In this document: positions 24,745 through 33,138 of the stretch, piece after piece | Position numbering within the stretch: position 1 is the stretch's first letter | Layout: every line of letters begins with the position of its first letter | Assembly: GCF_000512205.2 (NCBI RefSeq) | Contig: NZ_CP006644.1 | Span: 4,416,501 to 4,480,500, forward strand | DNA: 64,000 nucleotides | From: Sphingomonas sanxanigenens DSM 19645 = NX02 | Lineage (GTDB): Bacteria; Pseudomonadota; Alphaproteobacteria; Sphingomonadales; Sphingomonadaceae | Direction of reading: 5' to 3' | Program-made: the position numbers and the translations under genes | The notes under the pieces: model-generated | The model's database searches: none | Seen by the model: the letters and a program-made list of their open reading frames with translations, nothing else | Told to the model about the DNA's origin: nothing

Positions 24745-25962
24745 ATGAGTGAATCGATGTCCGCTGCCGCCTTGTCGCGGATCGATTGCGCGCCCGATGC
24801 GCGCGCGGCGCCCGTCGCTCTCGTGCTGTTCGCGCTGGCGATGGGCGGGTTCGCGATCGGCACCACCGAATTCGCGACGATGAGCCTGCTGCCCTTCTTC
24901 GCGCCCGACCTCGGCATCGACGCGCCGACCGCGGGCCATGTGATCAGCGCCTATGCGCTGGGCGTGGTGGTCGGTGCGCCGCTGATCGCAGTGCTTGCCG
25001 CGCGGGTGCCGCGCCGGTCGCTGCTGATCGCGCTGATGCTGATGTTCGCGCTGGGCAACGGCCTCTCCGCGGTCGCCGCCTCCTATCACCTGATGCTTGC
25101 CGCGCGCTTCGTGGCGGGGCTGCCGCATGGCGCCTATTTCGGGGTCGCGGCGCTGGTCGCCGCCTCGCTGGTCGATCCCGCCAGGCGCGCGCAGGCATTC
25201 GCGCTGGTGATGACCGGGCTCACCGTCTCGACGATCATCGGCGTGCCGCTGGCCAATGCGATCGGCCAGCTCGTCGGCTGGCGCTGGGGCTTCATATTGG
25301 TCAGCGGCCTCGCGCTCGGCACTGCCGGGCTGATCGCCGCGTTCGCGCCGCGCACCGCGCCCGCCAGCGATGCCAGCCCGCTGACCGAGCTTTCCGCGCT
25401 GAAGCGCAAGCAGGTGTGGCTGACGCTGGCCATCGGCGCGATCGGCTTCGGCGGCATGTTCGCGGTCTACACCTATCTCGCTTCGACCGTGCTGACGGTG
25501 ACGAAGGCGTCGCCCGCGATGATCCCGGTGCTGCTCGTGCTGTTCGGCATCGGGCTGACCGGCGGCAATTTCGCGGTCGCCTGGGCGGCCGACCGCAAGC
25601 TGATGCCGACCGTTGCCGGCGTGCTGATCTGGAGCATGGTCGCGCTGGCGATCTATCCGTTCGCCACCGGCAGCCTCTGGACGCTGGCACCGATGGTGGT
25701 GCTGATCGGCTGCGGCGGCGGCCTCGGCACCGCGCTGCAGACGCGGCTGATGGACGTGGCGGGCGAGGCGCAGACATTGGCCGCGGCGCTCAACCACAGC
25801 GCGTTCAACACCGCCAACGCGCTGGGGCCGTGGCTCGCCGGCATGGCGATCGCCGCGGGCTGGGGCCTGCCCTCGACCGGCTGGGTCGGTGCGGCGCTGG
25901 CGGCGGGCGGGCTGGTGTTCTGGGCGCTGTCGGTGCTCGCGGAACGGAAGGCGGGGCGGTAA
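24745..25962 (+). CDS. MFS transporter, AraJ/YdhP-type DHA1 exporter
   Basis: 405 residues; the ATG at 24745 has GGAG 9 nt upstream. Twelve membrane helices are predicted. GGFAIGTTEFATMSLLPFFAPDLGI in helix 1 and GVVVGAPLIAVLAARVPRRSLLIALMLMFALGN across helix 2 to loop 2-3 are typical of proton-driven sugar or drug efflux proteins of the AraJ group. It lies behind a perfect palindromic operator candidate, so export is probably induced by its substrate. The substrate is unknown. Confidence 0.87.
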   Translation: MSESMSAAALSRIDCAPDARAAPVALVLFALAMGGFAIGTTEFATMSLLPFFAPDLGIDAPTAGHVISAYALGVVVGAPLIAVLAARVPRRSLLIALMLMFALGNGLSAVAASYHLMLAARFVAGLPHGAYFGVAALVAASLVDPARRAQAFALVMTGLTVSTIIGVPLANAIGQLVGWRWGFILVSGLALGTAGLIAAFAPRTAPASDASPLTELSALKRKQVWLTLAIGAIGFGGMFAVYTYLASTVLTVTKASPAMIPVLLVLFGIGLTGGNFAVAWAADRKLMPTVAGVLIWSMVALAIYPFATGSLWTLAPMVVLIGCGGGLGTALQTRLMDVAGEAQTLAAALNHSAFNTANALGPWLAGMAIAAGWGLPSTGWVGAALAAGGLVFWALSVLAERKAGR

Positions 25963-25977
25963 GCTGCCCTCGCCCAC

Positions 25978-26102
25978 CTCTCCGTTCGTGCTGAGTAGGG
26001 ACTGAGCCTGGCGAAGGCCCGTATCGAAGCACCCGCTCCGAGCCAGGGCCCTTCGATACGCCATTTCGGCAAGCTCAATGGCTACTCAGGGCGAACGGAG
26101 AG
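25978..26102. repeat. Inverted-repeat element between MFS and aldo/keto reductase genes
   Basis: Outer arms 25978-25998 and 26082-26102 match as an inverted repeat with about two mismatches (CTCTCCGTTCG at the outside). An inner perfect 10-bp pair is CGTATCGAAG (26020-26029) with CTTCGATACG (26051-26060). It resembles the CCGTTCG...CGAACGG intergenic repeats seen in sphingomonads and could act as a bidirectional terminator. Confidence 0.75.
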
Positions 26103-26155
26103 AAACGGTCCCGAACTCATTCCTTCCCATCCCATCCAGACGAAAGGATGTTTCG

Positions 26156-27214
26156 ATGCAGTACCGCACCCTCGGGGCCTCTGGCCTGAAGGTCTCGACC
26201 CTGATCCTGGGCACGATGACCTTCGGCGGCCAGGGCAATTTCGCCAAGACCGGCAGCACCGACATCGAAGGCGCCAGGCGACAGATCGACATGGCGCTGG
26301 ATGCGGGCGTCAACATGCTCGACACGGCGGACATCTATTCGGCCGGGCTGTCGGAAGAGATCATCCGCGAAGCCATCGCGGGGCGGCGGGACCGGCTGAT
26401 GCTCGCCACCAAGGCGCGCTTCCCGACCGGCACCAAGGGCCCCAACGAACGCGGCCTTTCGCGCCATCATCTGGTGCGCGCCTGCGAGGCGAGCCTCAAG
26501 CGGCTCGGCACCGACCATATCGAGCTTTACTGGTGCCACCAGTGGGACGGGCAGACGCCGGTGGAGGAAACGCTGCGCGCGCTCGACGACCTGACCCGCG
26601 CCGGCAAGATCGGCTATGTCGGCGTCTCCAACTTCTCCGGCTGGCACATCATGAAGATGCTCGCGGCGGCCGCGAAGGAAGGGCTCGTCCGCCCGGTCGG
26701 CCAGCAGATCCACTACACGCTGCAGGCGCGCGAGGCCGAATATGAGCTGCTGCCGATCGCGGTCGACCAGGGCATCGACGCGGTGATCTGGTCGCCGCTC
26801 GCCGGCGGGCTGCTCTCGGGCAAGTATCGCCGCAACCAGCCCGAGCCCGAGGGCACGCGCAAGGCAGCGAACTGGGACGAGCCGCCGGTGCGTGACATCG
26901 AGGCGCTGTACGACATCGTCGAGGCGCTGGTCGCGGTCGCCAAGGGCTATGAGGGCGCGACGCCGGCGCAGGTCGCGCTCGCCTGGCTGCTGGCGCGGCC
27001 GGGTGTCGCCAGCCTCGTCGTCGGCGCGCGCACCGACGCGCAGCTCGCCGACAATCTCAAGGCCGCCGACCTGGTGCTGAGTGCCGAGGATGTCGCCAAG
27101 CTCGAGGCGGTCAGCCGCCCGCCTTTGCTCTATCCCTATTGGCACCAGAAATCGACCGCGTCGGACCGGCTCTCCCCCGCCGACCTCGTGCTGATCGGCT
27201 CGCACCTCGCATGA
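26156..27214 (+). CDS. Aldo/keto reductase
   Basis: 352 residues; the ATG at 26156 has GAAAGGA 8 nt upstream. It has the TIM-barrel AKR signatures: tetrad Asp/Tyr in DTADIYSAG, Lys in LATKAR and His in YWCHQWD, followed by GYVGVSNFSGW and the NADPH-binding end LVVGARTDAQLADNLKA. It reduces an aldehyde or ketone with NADPH; the substrate is unknown. Its stop overlaps the next gene, a LacI regulator, by 4 nt, so the pair is one transcript. A paralogue lies at 56127. Confidence 0.9.
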   Translation: MQYRTLGASGLKVSTLILGTMTFGGQGNFAKTGSTDIEGARRQIDMALDAGVNMLDTADIYSAGLSEEIIREAIAGRRDRLMLATKARFPTGTKGPNERGLSRHHLVRACEASLKRLGTDHIELYWCHQWDGQTPVEETLRALDDLTRAGKIGYVGVSNFSGWHIMKMLAAAAKEGLVRPVGQQIHYTLQAREAEYELLPIAVDQGIDAVIWSPLAGGLLSGKYRRNQPEPEGTRKAANWDEPPVRDIEALYDIVEALVAVAKGYEGATPAQVALAWLLARPGVASLVVGARTDAQLADNLKAADLVLSAEDVAKLEAVSRPPLLYPYWHQKSTASDRLSPADLVLIGSHLA

Positions 27215-28197
27215 GCGATCGCCCGCCCACCTCGCGTGATGTCGCGCGGCGGGCGGGCGTCTCGCAATCGGCGGTGTCGCGCGCGTTCACACCCGGCGCC
27301 AGCATCTCGCCCGAGATGCGCGAACGGATCGAGCACGCCGCCACCGCGCTGAACTATCGCCCCAACCTGCTGCCCGGCATGATGCTGAAGGGGCGCACCG
27401 GCATCGTCGCGGTGGTGGTCGGCGGCTTCTACAATCCCTTCTACGCGATGACGCTGGAGGCTTTCACCCGCGCGCTGACCGCGGCGGGCCGCCAGATCAT
27501 GCTGATCCAGATCGAGAGCGACCGCGCGCTCGACGATGCGGTGGGCCGCCTTGCCGGCTATCGCGTCGACGGCGTGGTCAGCGCGCTTTCGGTGCAGTCG
27601 CAATCGGTGGCGGACGCGCTTTCGGCCTATCGCGTGCCGATCGTCACGCTGAACTCCGCGATCGAGACCGAATGGGTGCGCAGCGTGCGATCGGACAATC
27701 GCGCCGCCGGGATGCAGGCCGCGCGGCTGCTCCACGCGCGCGGCGGCACCCGCTTCGCCTATGTCGCGGGCCCGATCGACAGCATCGCGCAGGTGGAGCG
27801 CGGCATCGGCTTTCGCGAGGCACTCGCGGCACTCGGCCTGCCGCCGCCGCTCGAACTGCCGGGCGACTATCATCATGCCGGCGGCCTCGCGGCGGGCCGC
27901 GATCTGCTCGCCCGGGGAAGCCCGCCCGACGCGATCTTCTGCGCCAACGACCTGACCGCGCTGGGCGTGATCGACGCGCTGCGCGCCGGCGGCCGCGCCT
28001 GCCCCGCCGATTTCCGCATCATCGGCTATGACAATATCGAGGCCGCCTCCTGGCCCGGCTATGCGCTCGCCACCTTCGACCAGCGGGTCGACGAGATGGT
28101 CGCGCTGGCGGTGGCGATGCTGTGCGATCCGCCCGGCGGCGATGCGCTCCGCACCGTTCAGCCGCGGCTCGTCGACCGCGCCTCCGCGGCTTGCTGA
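27211..28197 (+). CDS. LacI-family transcriptional regulator
   Basis: 328 residues; the ATG at 27211 is set by its 4-nt overlap with the reductase gene. The DNA-binding head is at 6-60 (TSRDVARRAGVSQSAVSRAFTPGASISPEMRERI, hinge-like LNYRPN) and is followed by a periplasmic-binding-type effector domain (VVVGGFYNPFY, DAIFCANDLTALGVIDAL, RIIGYDNIEAASW). Coupling to an aldo/keto reductase suggests control of a sugar or polyol pathway and possibly of its own operon. The effector is unknown. Confidence 0.92.
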   Translation: MSDRPPTSRDVARRAGVSQSAVSRAFTPGASISPEMRERIEHAATALNYRPNLLPGMMLKGRTGIVAVVVGGFYNPFYAMTLEAFTRALTAAGRQIMLIQIESDRALDDAVGRLAGYRVDGVVSALSVQSQSVADALSAYRVPIVTLNSAIETEWVRSVRSDNRAAGMQAARLLHARGGTRFAYVAGPIDSIAQVERGIGFREALAALGLPPPLELPGDYHHAGGLAAGRDLLARGSPPDAIFCANDLTALGVIDALRAGGRACPADFRIIGYDNIEAASWPGYALATFDQRVDEMVALAVAMLCDPPGGDALRTVQPRLVDRASAAC

Positions 28198-28283
28198 TAA
28201 CCGTCTGCAGAGAAAAGTCGGTCGCCATGGCTTGATCGGCCCCGCCAGCGCGCTACCGCAGGTGCGACATCCGGGAGAATGAA

Positions 28284-28880
28284 GTGGTCAAGATCGTCGG
28301 ACTGGGCGGTACCGCCAAACCATCATCGTCCACCGAACTGGCGCTGACGGTGGCGCTGGACGCCGCCGCCGCCGCGGGTGCCGAAGTGCGGCTGTTCGAC
28401 GGCCCCTTCCTCAGCGCGCTGCCGATCTATGGCGTGCCCGGATCCGAACGCTCGGAAGGCGGCAAGGCGCTGGTCGCGGCGGTGCGCGAGGCGGATGGCG
28501 TGATCCTGGCGAGCCCCGGCTATCACGGCTCGATCTCCGGCGGCGTCAAGAACGCGATCGACTATCTGGAGGAAACCGCGCGCGACGGGCGCGTCTATCT
28601 GGACGGGCTGCCGGTGGGGCTGATCGCCACCGCCTATGGCTGGCAGGCGACCGGCAGCACGCTGGCGACGATGCGCTCGATCGTCCACGCGCTGCGCGGC
28701 TGGCCGACGCCGCTGGGCGCCGCGATCCGTACGGTGGGCGGCATGTTCACGCCCGACGGCTGCACCGACGACGCGGTGGCGGCACAGCTCGCTTTGGTCG
28801 GCCGGCAAGTCGTGGAATTCGCGCGGCTGCACCGGTCGAGCCCGTCGATCACCGACACCGGCGACGCGATCGAGGGGTGA
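28284..28880 (+). CDS. NADPH-dependent FMN reductase family protein
   Basis: 198 residues from a GTG at 28284 with GGGAG upstream. It has a flavodoxin-like fold: GLGGTAKPSSST phosphate loop, LPIYGVPGSE, and the conserved SPGYHGSISGGVKNAIDYLEE motif of the SsuE/MsuE/NQO-like group. It supplies reduced FMN or reduces quinones or azo compounds. It follows the LacI gene by 86 bp; whether it belongs to the same operon is unclear. Confidence 0.87.
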   Translation: MVKIVGLGGTAKPSSSTELALTVALDAAAAAGAEVRLFDGPFLSALPIYGVPGSERSEGGKALVAAVREADGVILASPGYHGSISGGVKNAIDYLEETARDGRVYLDGLPVGLIATAYGWQATGSTLATMRSIVHALRGWPTPLGAAIRTVGGMFTPDGCTDDAVAAQLALVGRQVVEFARLHRSSPSITDTGDAIEG

Positions 28881-28939
28881 CGCGCGGGGGCGTGGCCGCT
28901 ATCAGCGCGCCCAATCTGTCCATCGGAAAGCGTAACGAC

Positions 28940-29263
28940 ATGGCCGACACCCCGCCCGATCACCTCTGCAACGACCCGCGCAGCCCGCATTACAACGCCG
29001 ACGTGCTCGCGCGCGGCATCGGCATCCGCTTCAAGGGCGCCGAGCGGACCGACGTGGAAGAATATTCCGTGTCCGAAGGCTGGGTCCGCGTCGCGCTGGG
29101 CAAGAAGGTCGATCGCCGCGGTCGCCCGCTGACGATCAAGCTCTCCGGCCCGGTCGAGCCCTATTTCCTGACCAGCGGCGACGAGGCCGGGGCGGAAGCG
29201 GAAGCGGAAACGGGAGCCGAAACCGGCGACGACGCGGGCGAGACCGCGGACAAGGCCGACTGA
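28940..29263 (+). CDS. DUF3297 family protein
   Basis: 107 residues; the ATG at 28940 has GGAAAG upstream. The body (CNDPRSPHYNADVLARGIGIRFKG, VEEYSVSEGWVRVALGKKVDRRGRPLTIKL, VEPYF) matches the small proteobacterial DUF3297 family of unknown function. Its C-terminal ~25 residues are a low-complexity acidic tail of Glu, Ala, Gly and Asp. It stands 2 nt before the ABC ATPase gene. Confidence 0.85.
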   Translation: MADTPPDHLCNDPRSPHYNADVLARGIGIRFKGAERTDVEEYSVSEGWVRVALGKKVDRRGRPLTIKLSGPVEPYFLTSGDEAGAEAEAETGAETGDDAGETADKAD

Positions 29264-29265
29264 TC

Positions 29266-30150
29266 ATGGCCGTGCCGGCGCTGGCCGCCCGATCGCTGGT
29301 GAAGCGTTACGGGGCGGTCCAGGCGCTGGCCGGTCTCGATCTCGACGTCCCCGCCGGCGGCGTGTTCGGGCTGCTCGGCCCCAACGGCGCCGGCAAATCG
29401 ACCCTGCTGCGCATCGCCATCGACCTCGTGCGGCCGAGCGCCGGCACGGTCGCGCTGTTCGGCGCGCCGCCCAGCCCTGCGGTGCTGCGCCGCGTCGGCA
29501 GCTTCATCGAGGCGCCGCGCTTCCACGCCTATCTCTCCGCGCGCGAGGCGCTGATCCATGTCGCGCTGGTCGGCGGACTCCGGCGCTTCGATCCCGATCC
29601 GCTGCTGGACCGCGTTGGGCTGACCGACGCCGCCGACCGCCGCGTCGACACCTTCTCGCTCGGCATGAAACAGCGGCTGGGCATCGCCGCCGCGCTGGTC
29701 GGCACGCCTGACCTCATCATCCTCGACGAGCCGACCAACGGCATGGACCCCGCCGGGATCAGCGAGATTCGCACGCTGGTCCGCACCCTCGCGGACGTCG
29801 ACGGCGTCACCGTGCTGCTCTCCAGCCATCTGCTCGACGAGGTGCAGCGCATCTGCGACCGCGTCGCCATCCTCGACCATGGCCGCCTCGTCGCGACCGG
29901 CACGATCGGCGACCTGCTCGCGACACGCGCGCGGCTGCGGATCAGCGCAACGCCCGCCGCGGCGGTGCTCGCGACATTGGGCGAGCGCGGCCAGCGCGAC
30001 GGCGATGCGGTGCTGGCGGATATCGCGCGCAGCGAGGCGCCGGCGCTGATCGCCGCGCTGGTCGCTGCCGGCGTCGCGATCGAGGAAGCGCGCTGGGAGG
30101 GCGCCAACCTCGAAAGCCTGTTCTTCCAGCAAACCGGAGGCGGCCGATGA
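29266..30150 (+). CDS. ABC transporter ATP-binding protein (ABC-2 type)
   Basis: 294 residues. Walker A GPNGAGKST, signature FSLGMKQRLGIA, Walker B LIILDEPTNGMDP and the H-loop SSHLLDEVQ are all intact. The C-terminal extension of about 80 residues is usual for CcmA/NodI-like exporter ATPases. It overlaps the permease gene by 4 nt, forming a two-gene exporter. The substrate is unknown (drug, peptide or lipid-type). Confidence 0.92.
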   Translation: MAVPALAARSLVKRYGAVQALAGLDLDVPAGGVFGLLGPNGAGKSTLLRIAIDLVRPSAGTVALFGAPPSPAVLRRVGSFIEAPRFHAYLSAREALIHVALVGGLRRFDPDPLLDRVGLTDAADRRVDTFSLGMKQRLGIAAALVGTPDLIILDEPTNGMDPAGISEIRTLVRTLADVDGVTVLLSSHLLDEVQRICDRVAILDHGRLVATGTIGDLLATRARLRISATPAAAVLATLGERGQRDGDAVLADIARSEAPALIAALVAAGVAIEEARWEGANLESLFFQQTGGGR

Positions 30151-30947
30151 TCGCCGACGCGATCCGCGCCGAACTGTTCCGCGCGCGCCGCAACCGCGTG
30201 ATGCTGTTCTGGGCCTATGGCTTCGTGCCGTTGTTCGCGCTGCTGCTGGGCGTCGCGCTCGAAAATGTGATGCGGGTGGAGGATGCCGGGCTGCTCGGCG
30301 CGGCCAACCCGGTGGCGTTGGCGATGCGCGGGCTGAACGCGGCGGGCAATCCGATCGCCGCCTTGTTCTACGCGATCGGCGCGGCATCGCTGTTCGCGGG
30401 CGATTATCGCTATGAAAGCTGGCGCCTCGCCACGCCGCGCAACCGCCGCGCCAACCTGATCCTCGGCAAGGTCGCGGTGTTCGCGATGTTCGCCGCGGTC
30501 AGCCTGCTGCTGTCGATGCTCGCGGACGTGCTGTCCGGCCTCTACCAGCCGCTGCGCTATGGCTCTGCGGTGATGTGGCCCGCGGGCGCAGGCTGGATCG
30601 GCGCGCTGGCCGCGGGCTTTGCCGGATCGCTGCTGGAGATGCTGGTGGTGGCGGCGATGGCCGGGCTGGGTGCGGTCGCGACACGATCGCTGCTCGGCGG
30701 CGCCCTCCCCGCCTTCCTGCTCGCGCTCGCGCAGAGCATGGCGCTGGGCTTCGTATCGCGCGGGCCGGCGCTGGATCGCTATCTGCTGGCGCCGGCGCAG
30801 GCGGGCGATGCGGTGCGCGGCTGGGCGGCGGGCGGCGTTCCGAACGAGGTGGCGCTGGCAGGAGCCGGAGTGCTTGTCCTGTGGCTCGTCGTGCTGGTGG
30901 CGGGGACGGCGATGCTGTTCGAGCGGCAGGATCTGGCGCGGGAGTAG
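30147..30947 (+). CDS. ABC-2 type permease
   Basis: 266 residues with about six membrane segments: an N-terminal ELFRARRNRVMLFWAYGFVPLFALLLG helix, SLFAGDYRYESWRLATPRNRRANLILGKV loop, and four later helices. The RYESWRL segment is typical of ABC-2 permeases. It is translated in overlap with the ATPase, and no periplasmic component is present, which fits an exporter. Confidence 0.87.
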   Translation: MIADAIRAELFRARRNRVMLFWAYGFVPLFALLLGVALENVMRVEDAGLLGAANPVALAMRGLNAAGNPIAALFYAIGAASLFAGDYRYESWRLATPRNRRANLILGKVAVFAMFAAVSLLLSMLADVLSGLYQPLRYGSAVMWPAGAGWIGALAAGFAGSLLEMLVVAAMAGLGAVATRSLLGGALPAFLLALAQSMALGFVSRGPALDRYLLAPAQAGDAVRGWAAGGVPNEVALAGAGVLVLWLVVLVAGTAMLFERQDLARE

Positions 30948-31062
30948 CATCCCGCCCAACCCGGCCGCCCCAAATCAGCCGAACCGTTCAGCCCCTCCCA
31001 CGAGCCGTTCACCCGCCGCCACGTCGCCGGTCATTATTCCGGCATATCAACGGGACGGGGCC

Positions 31063-31089
31063 GGCATCGATCGGCATCGATCGGCATCG
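31063..31089. repeat. 10-bp tandem repeat GGCATCGATC, about 2.7 copies
   Basis: Copies at 31063-31072 and 31073-31082 and a partial one from 31083, within 20-45 bp of the next gene start. Overlapping ATCGAT palindromes make it a possible regulator site, or just slippage. Confidence 0.5.
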
Positions 31090-31108
31090 TCCAACACCGG
31101 GAGCATCC

Positions 31109-32329
31109 ATGGCCCTCCTCGATTTCTTCCGCGGCGGCACCGAGCAGGACCGCTTCGCCCGCGAGGTGATGTCCCGCCTGCGCGAGGCCGGCTGGCAAGG
31201 CGCGCTGGACTACGACAAGGATCGCTTCGAGATCGATACGTCCGGGGTCACGGGCCGGGTCTATCTCGGCAATATGTTCCGCGGCTGGCAGGAAGCCGAT
31301 GGCGCCGCGGCGCGCGAGCAGGAATTCGCCAAGATCATCGGTTTCCTCCTCGAAACCGCCGACGGCGTGCCCGACACGCTGCCCGCCGAAAGCCTGATGC
31401 CGGTCATCCGCGCCCGTCTCGACTTCGAGCCGCTCTCGGCTGGCCGGACCGGCCTGCCCGCGAACACCTATGCGGGCGCGGCGCAGCCGCTGTGCGACGT
31501 GATGACGATGCTGATCGCGTCGGATTCCGAACATGGCATCCGGCTGCTCGGCGCCGACGCGCTGCGCGACAGCGGGCTCGACTTCGCCACCGCGACCGCG
31601 CAGGCGCTCGACAATCTGCGCGCCGCCAGCCCCTGCAAGTTCACGCCGACCGAAGGCGGCTTCTACATCTCGGACTATCAGGACCATTATGATTCGTCGC
31701 GCGTGCTGCTGCCGCATCTGTTCGAACAGCTCGGCCTGAAGGGCGATCCGGTGGCGATCGTGTTCGAACGGCGCTCGATCCTGGTCGCGGGCGCCGACGA
31801 CGCAGCGGCACTCGAGCATATGGGTGCCGCCGCAACGCAATGGCTGGCCGAGGCGGATCGGCTGATCTCCTGCCTGCCGATCCGGCTGACGGACGGCGTA
31901 TGGGCGCCGTTCGACGCGGAGGCGGCCCGCCAGCCCGCGCTCCATGCGCTGCGCGGGCAGCAATGGGGCTGGGTCTATGGCGGACAGAAGGAATTGCTCG
32001 ACGCCGAGCATGAGAAGGACGGCACCGACATCTTCGTCGCCAGCCTGATGCTGATCGAGCATGAAGGCTGGCTGCGCAGCGTGGCGACATGGACCACCGA
32101 CGCGCTCTCGCTCCTGCCGCGCGCGGACGTGGTGCTGATCGGATCGAGCGCGGGCGGTCCATCGCTCGCGCGAAGCTGGGACTCGGTCGAGCAGGTGATG
32201 GGGCCGCTCAGCCCCGAGCCGGGCCTGTGGCCGCCACGCTACCGGATCGACGGACCGGCGCTGCTGGATGTCGTGGAGCGGTTGCGGACGGAGCATCGCT
32301 GCCCGCCCTGGTTTTTCGAGATGGATTGA
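31109..32329 (+). CDS. DUF1444-like cytosolic protein of unknown function
   Basis: 406 residues; the ATG at 31109 has CGGGAG 6 nt upstream. It begins MALLDFFRGGTEQDRFAREVMSRLREAGW, has no signal peptide or membrane segment, and contains LMPVIRARLDF and LCDVMTMLIASDSEHGIRLL, which recall DUF1444 proteins. A C-terminal region (about 260-400) has WVYGGQKELLDAEH and WTTDALSLLPRADVVLIGS. No catalytic motif is evident. It stands alone between the ABC genes and a repeat element. Confidence 0.7.
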   Translation: MALLDFFRGGTEQDRFAREVMSRLREAGWQGALDYDKDRFEIDTSGVTGRVYLGNMFRGWQEADGAAAREQEFAKIIGFLLETADGVPDTLPAESLMPVIRARLDFEPLSAGRTGLPANTYAGAAQPLCDVMTMLIASDSEHGIRLLGADALRDSGLDFATATAQALDNLRAASPCKFTPTEGGFYISDYQDHYDSSRVLLPHLFEQLGLKGDPVAIVFERRSILVAGADDAAALEHMGAAATQWLAEADRLISCLPIRLTDGVWAPFDAEAARQPALHALRGQQWGWVYGGQKELLDAEHEKDGTDIFVASLMLIEHEGWLRSVATWTTDALSLLPRADVVLIGSSAGGPSLARSWDSVEQVMGPLSPEPGLWPPRYRIDGPALLDVVERLRTEHRCPPWFFEMD

Positions 32330-32341
32330 GGAAACGCAACG

Positions 32342-32474
32342 CCGTTCGTCCCGAGCGCAGTCGAGGGACGAGTCACGCGACCATCCTGTCCGGCACATCG
32401 GGCCGTCCACCCTGCCCGATCGGCAAAATTGGGCGTGGGGCCCCTCGTCCCTCTACAGCGCTCGGGACGAACGG
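32342..32474. repeat. 30-bp inverted repeat, two mismatches
   Basis: Arms 32342-32371 (CCGTTCGTCCCGAGCGC...) and 32445-32474 are complementary except at two positions, 73 bp apart. The element fills the gap between the convergent DUF1444-like and Rrf2 genes, a typical place for sphingomonad palindromic repeats. Confidence 0.8.
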
Positions 32475-32505
32475 AGAGGGGTACAGCCCGCTCCCCGGAT
32501 CGCGC

Positions 32506-32940
32506 TCAAGCCGCTTCGAGCGCGCCTTCGAGCACCGCGGCCTGCGCCAGCGAGGTGCCGTCGAGCACCTTGGCGGTATCCTGCCGCACCATCGCCATCA
32601 CGTGGCGGATCGCGCAGGTCGCCTCGTCATGGCAGTCCTCGCAGCGGCGATAGCCGGTCAGCGAGGCGCAGGGGACCAGCGCCAGCGGACCGTCGAGCGT
32701 GCGGATGACCTCGCCGAAAGTGATGTCGTTCGCCGGCCGGGCGAGCACATAGCCGCCGCCCGGACCGCGCCGGCTCTTCACCATCCCCGCCTTCTTCAGA
32801 TCGAGCATGATCAGCTCGAGATATTTGCGCGGCACCTGCTGGGTCGCGGCGATCTCGGTCAGCTGGATCGGCAAGCCATCATTGCGTTCGGCGAGATAGA
32901 GGAGCGATCGAAGAGCGTAACGGGTCTTCTGCGACAGCAT
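32506..32940 (-). CDS. Rrf2-family transcriptional regulator
   Basis: 144 residues beginning MLSQKTRYALRSLLYLAE, the usual Rrf2 start. The winged helix (IQLTEIAATQQVPRKYLELIMLDLKKAGMVKSRRGPGGGYVLARP) is complete. The cluster region has four cysteines, Cys91, Cys100, Cys103 and Cys109, spaced C-x8-C-x2-C-x5-C, unlike IscR/NsrR (C-x5-C-x5-C). It probably senses redox, iron-sulfur status or nitric oxide. It is divergent from the WS/DGAT-phasin genes with a 198-bp gap and could control them. Confidence 0.9.
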   Translation of the reverse strand: MLSQKTRYALRSLLYLAERNDGLPIQLTEIAATQQVPRKYLELIMLDLKKAGMVKSRRGPGGGYVLARPANDITFGEVIRTLDGPLALVPCASLTGYRRCEDCHDEATCAIRHVMAMVRQDTAKVLDGTSLAQAAVLEGALEAA

Positions 32941-33138
32941 CGACGAATGTCCGGGTTCGGGTATGAGAAAAGGCCTTATTCCTGCTCGGGTAATCGACAC
33001 AGATGGCAGGATTGCGGCAGTTCGGCCTAATTCTCCGCCCTTTTTGCGGTCAATTCCCGCACATGGCTTGCCAGCGGGTCCGCTTTCCGATTGGGTGCGG
33101 CGGAACGAAGCCCGTCTGAACGGGCTCGGGAGAGCAGG

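Noticed and set aside
31063-31089. CRISPR-like short repeat
   Set aside because: Units are directly adjacent 10-mers without spacers, so it is a simple tandem repeat.
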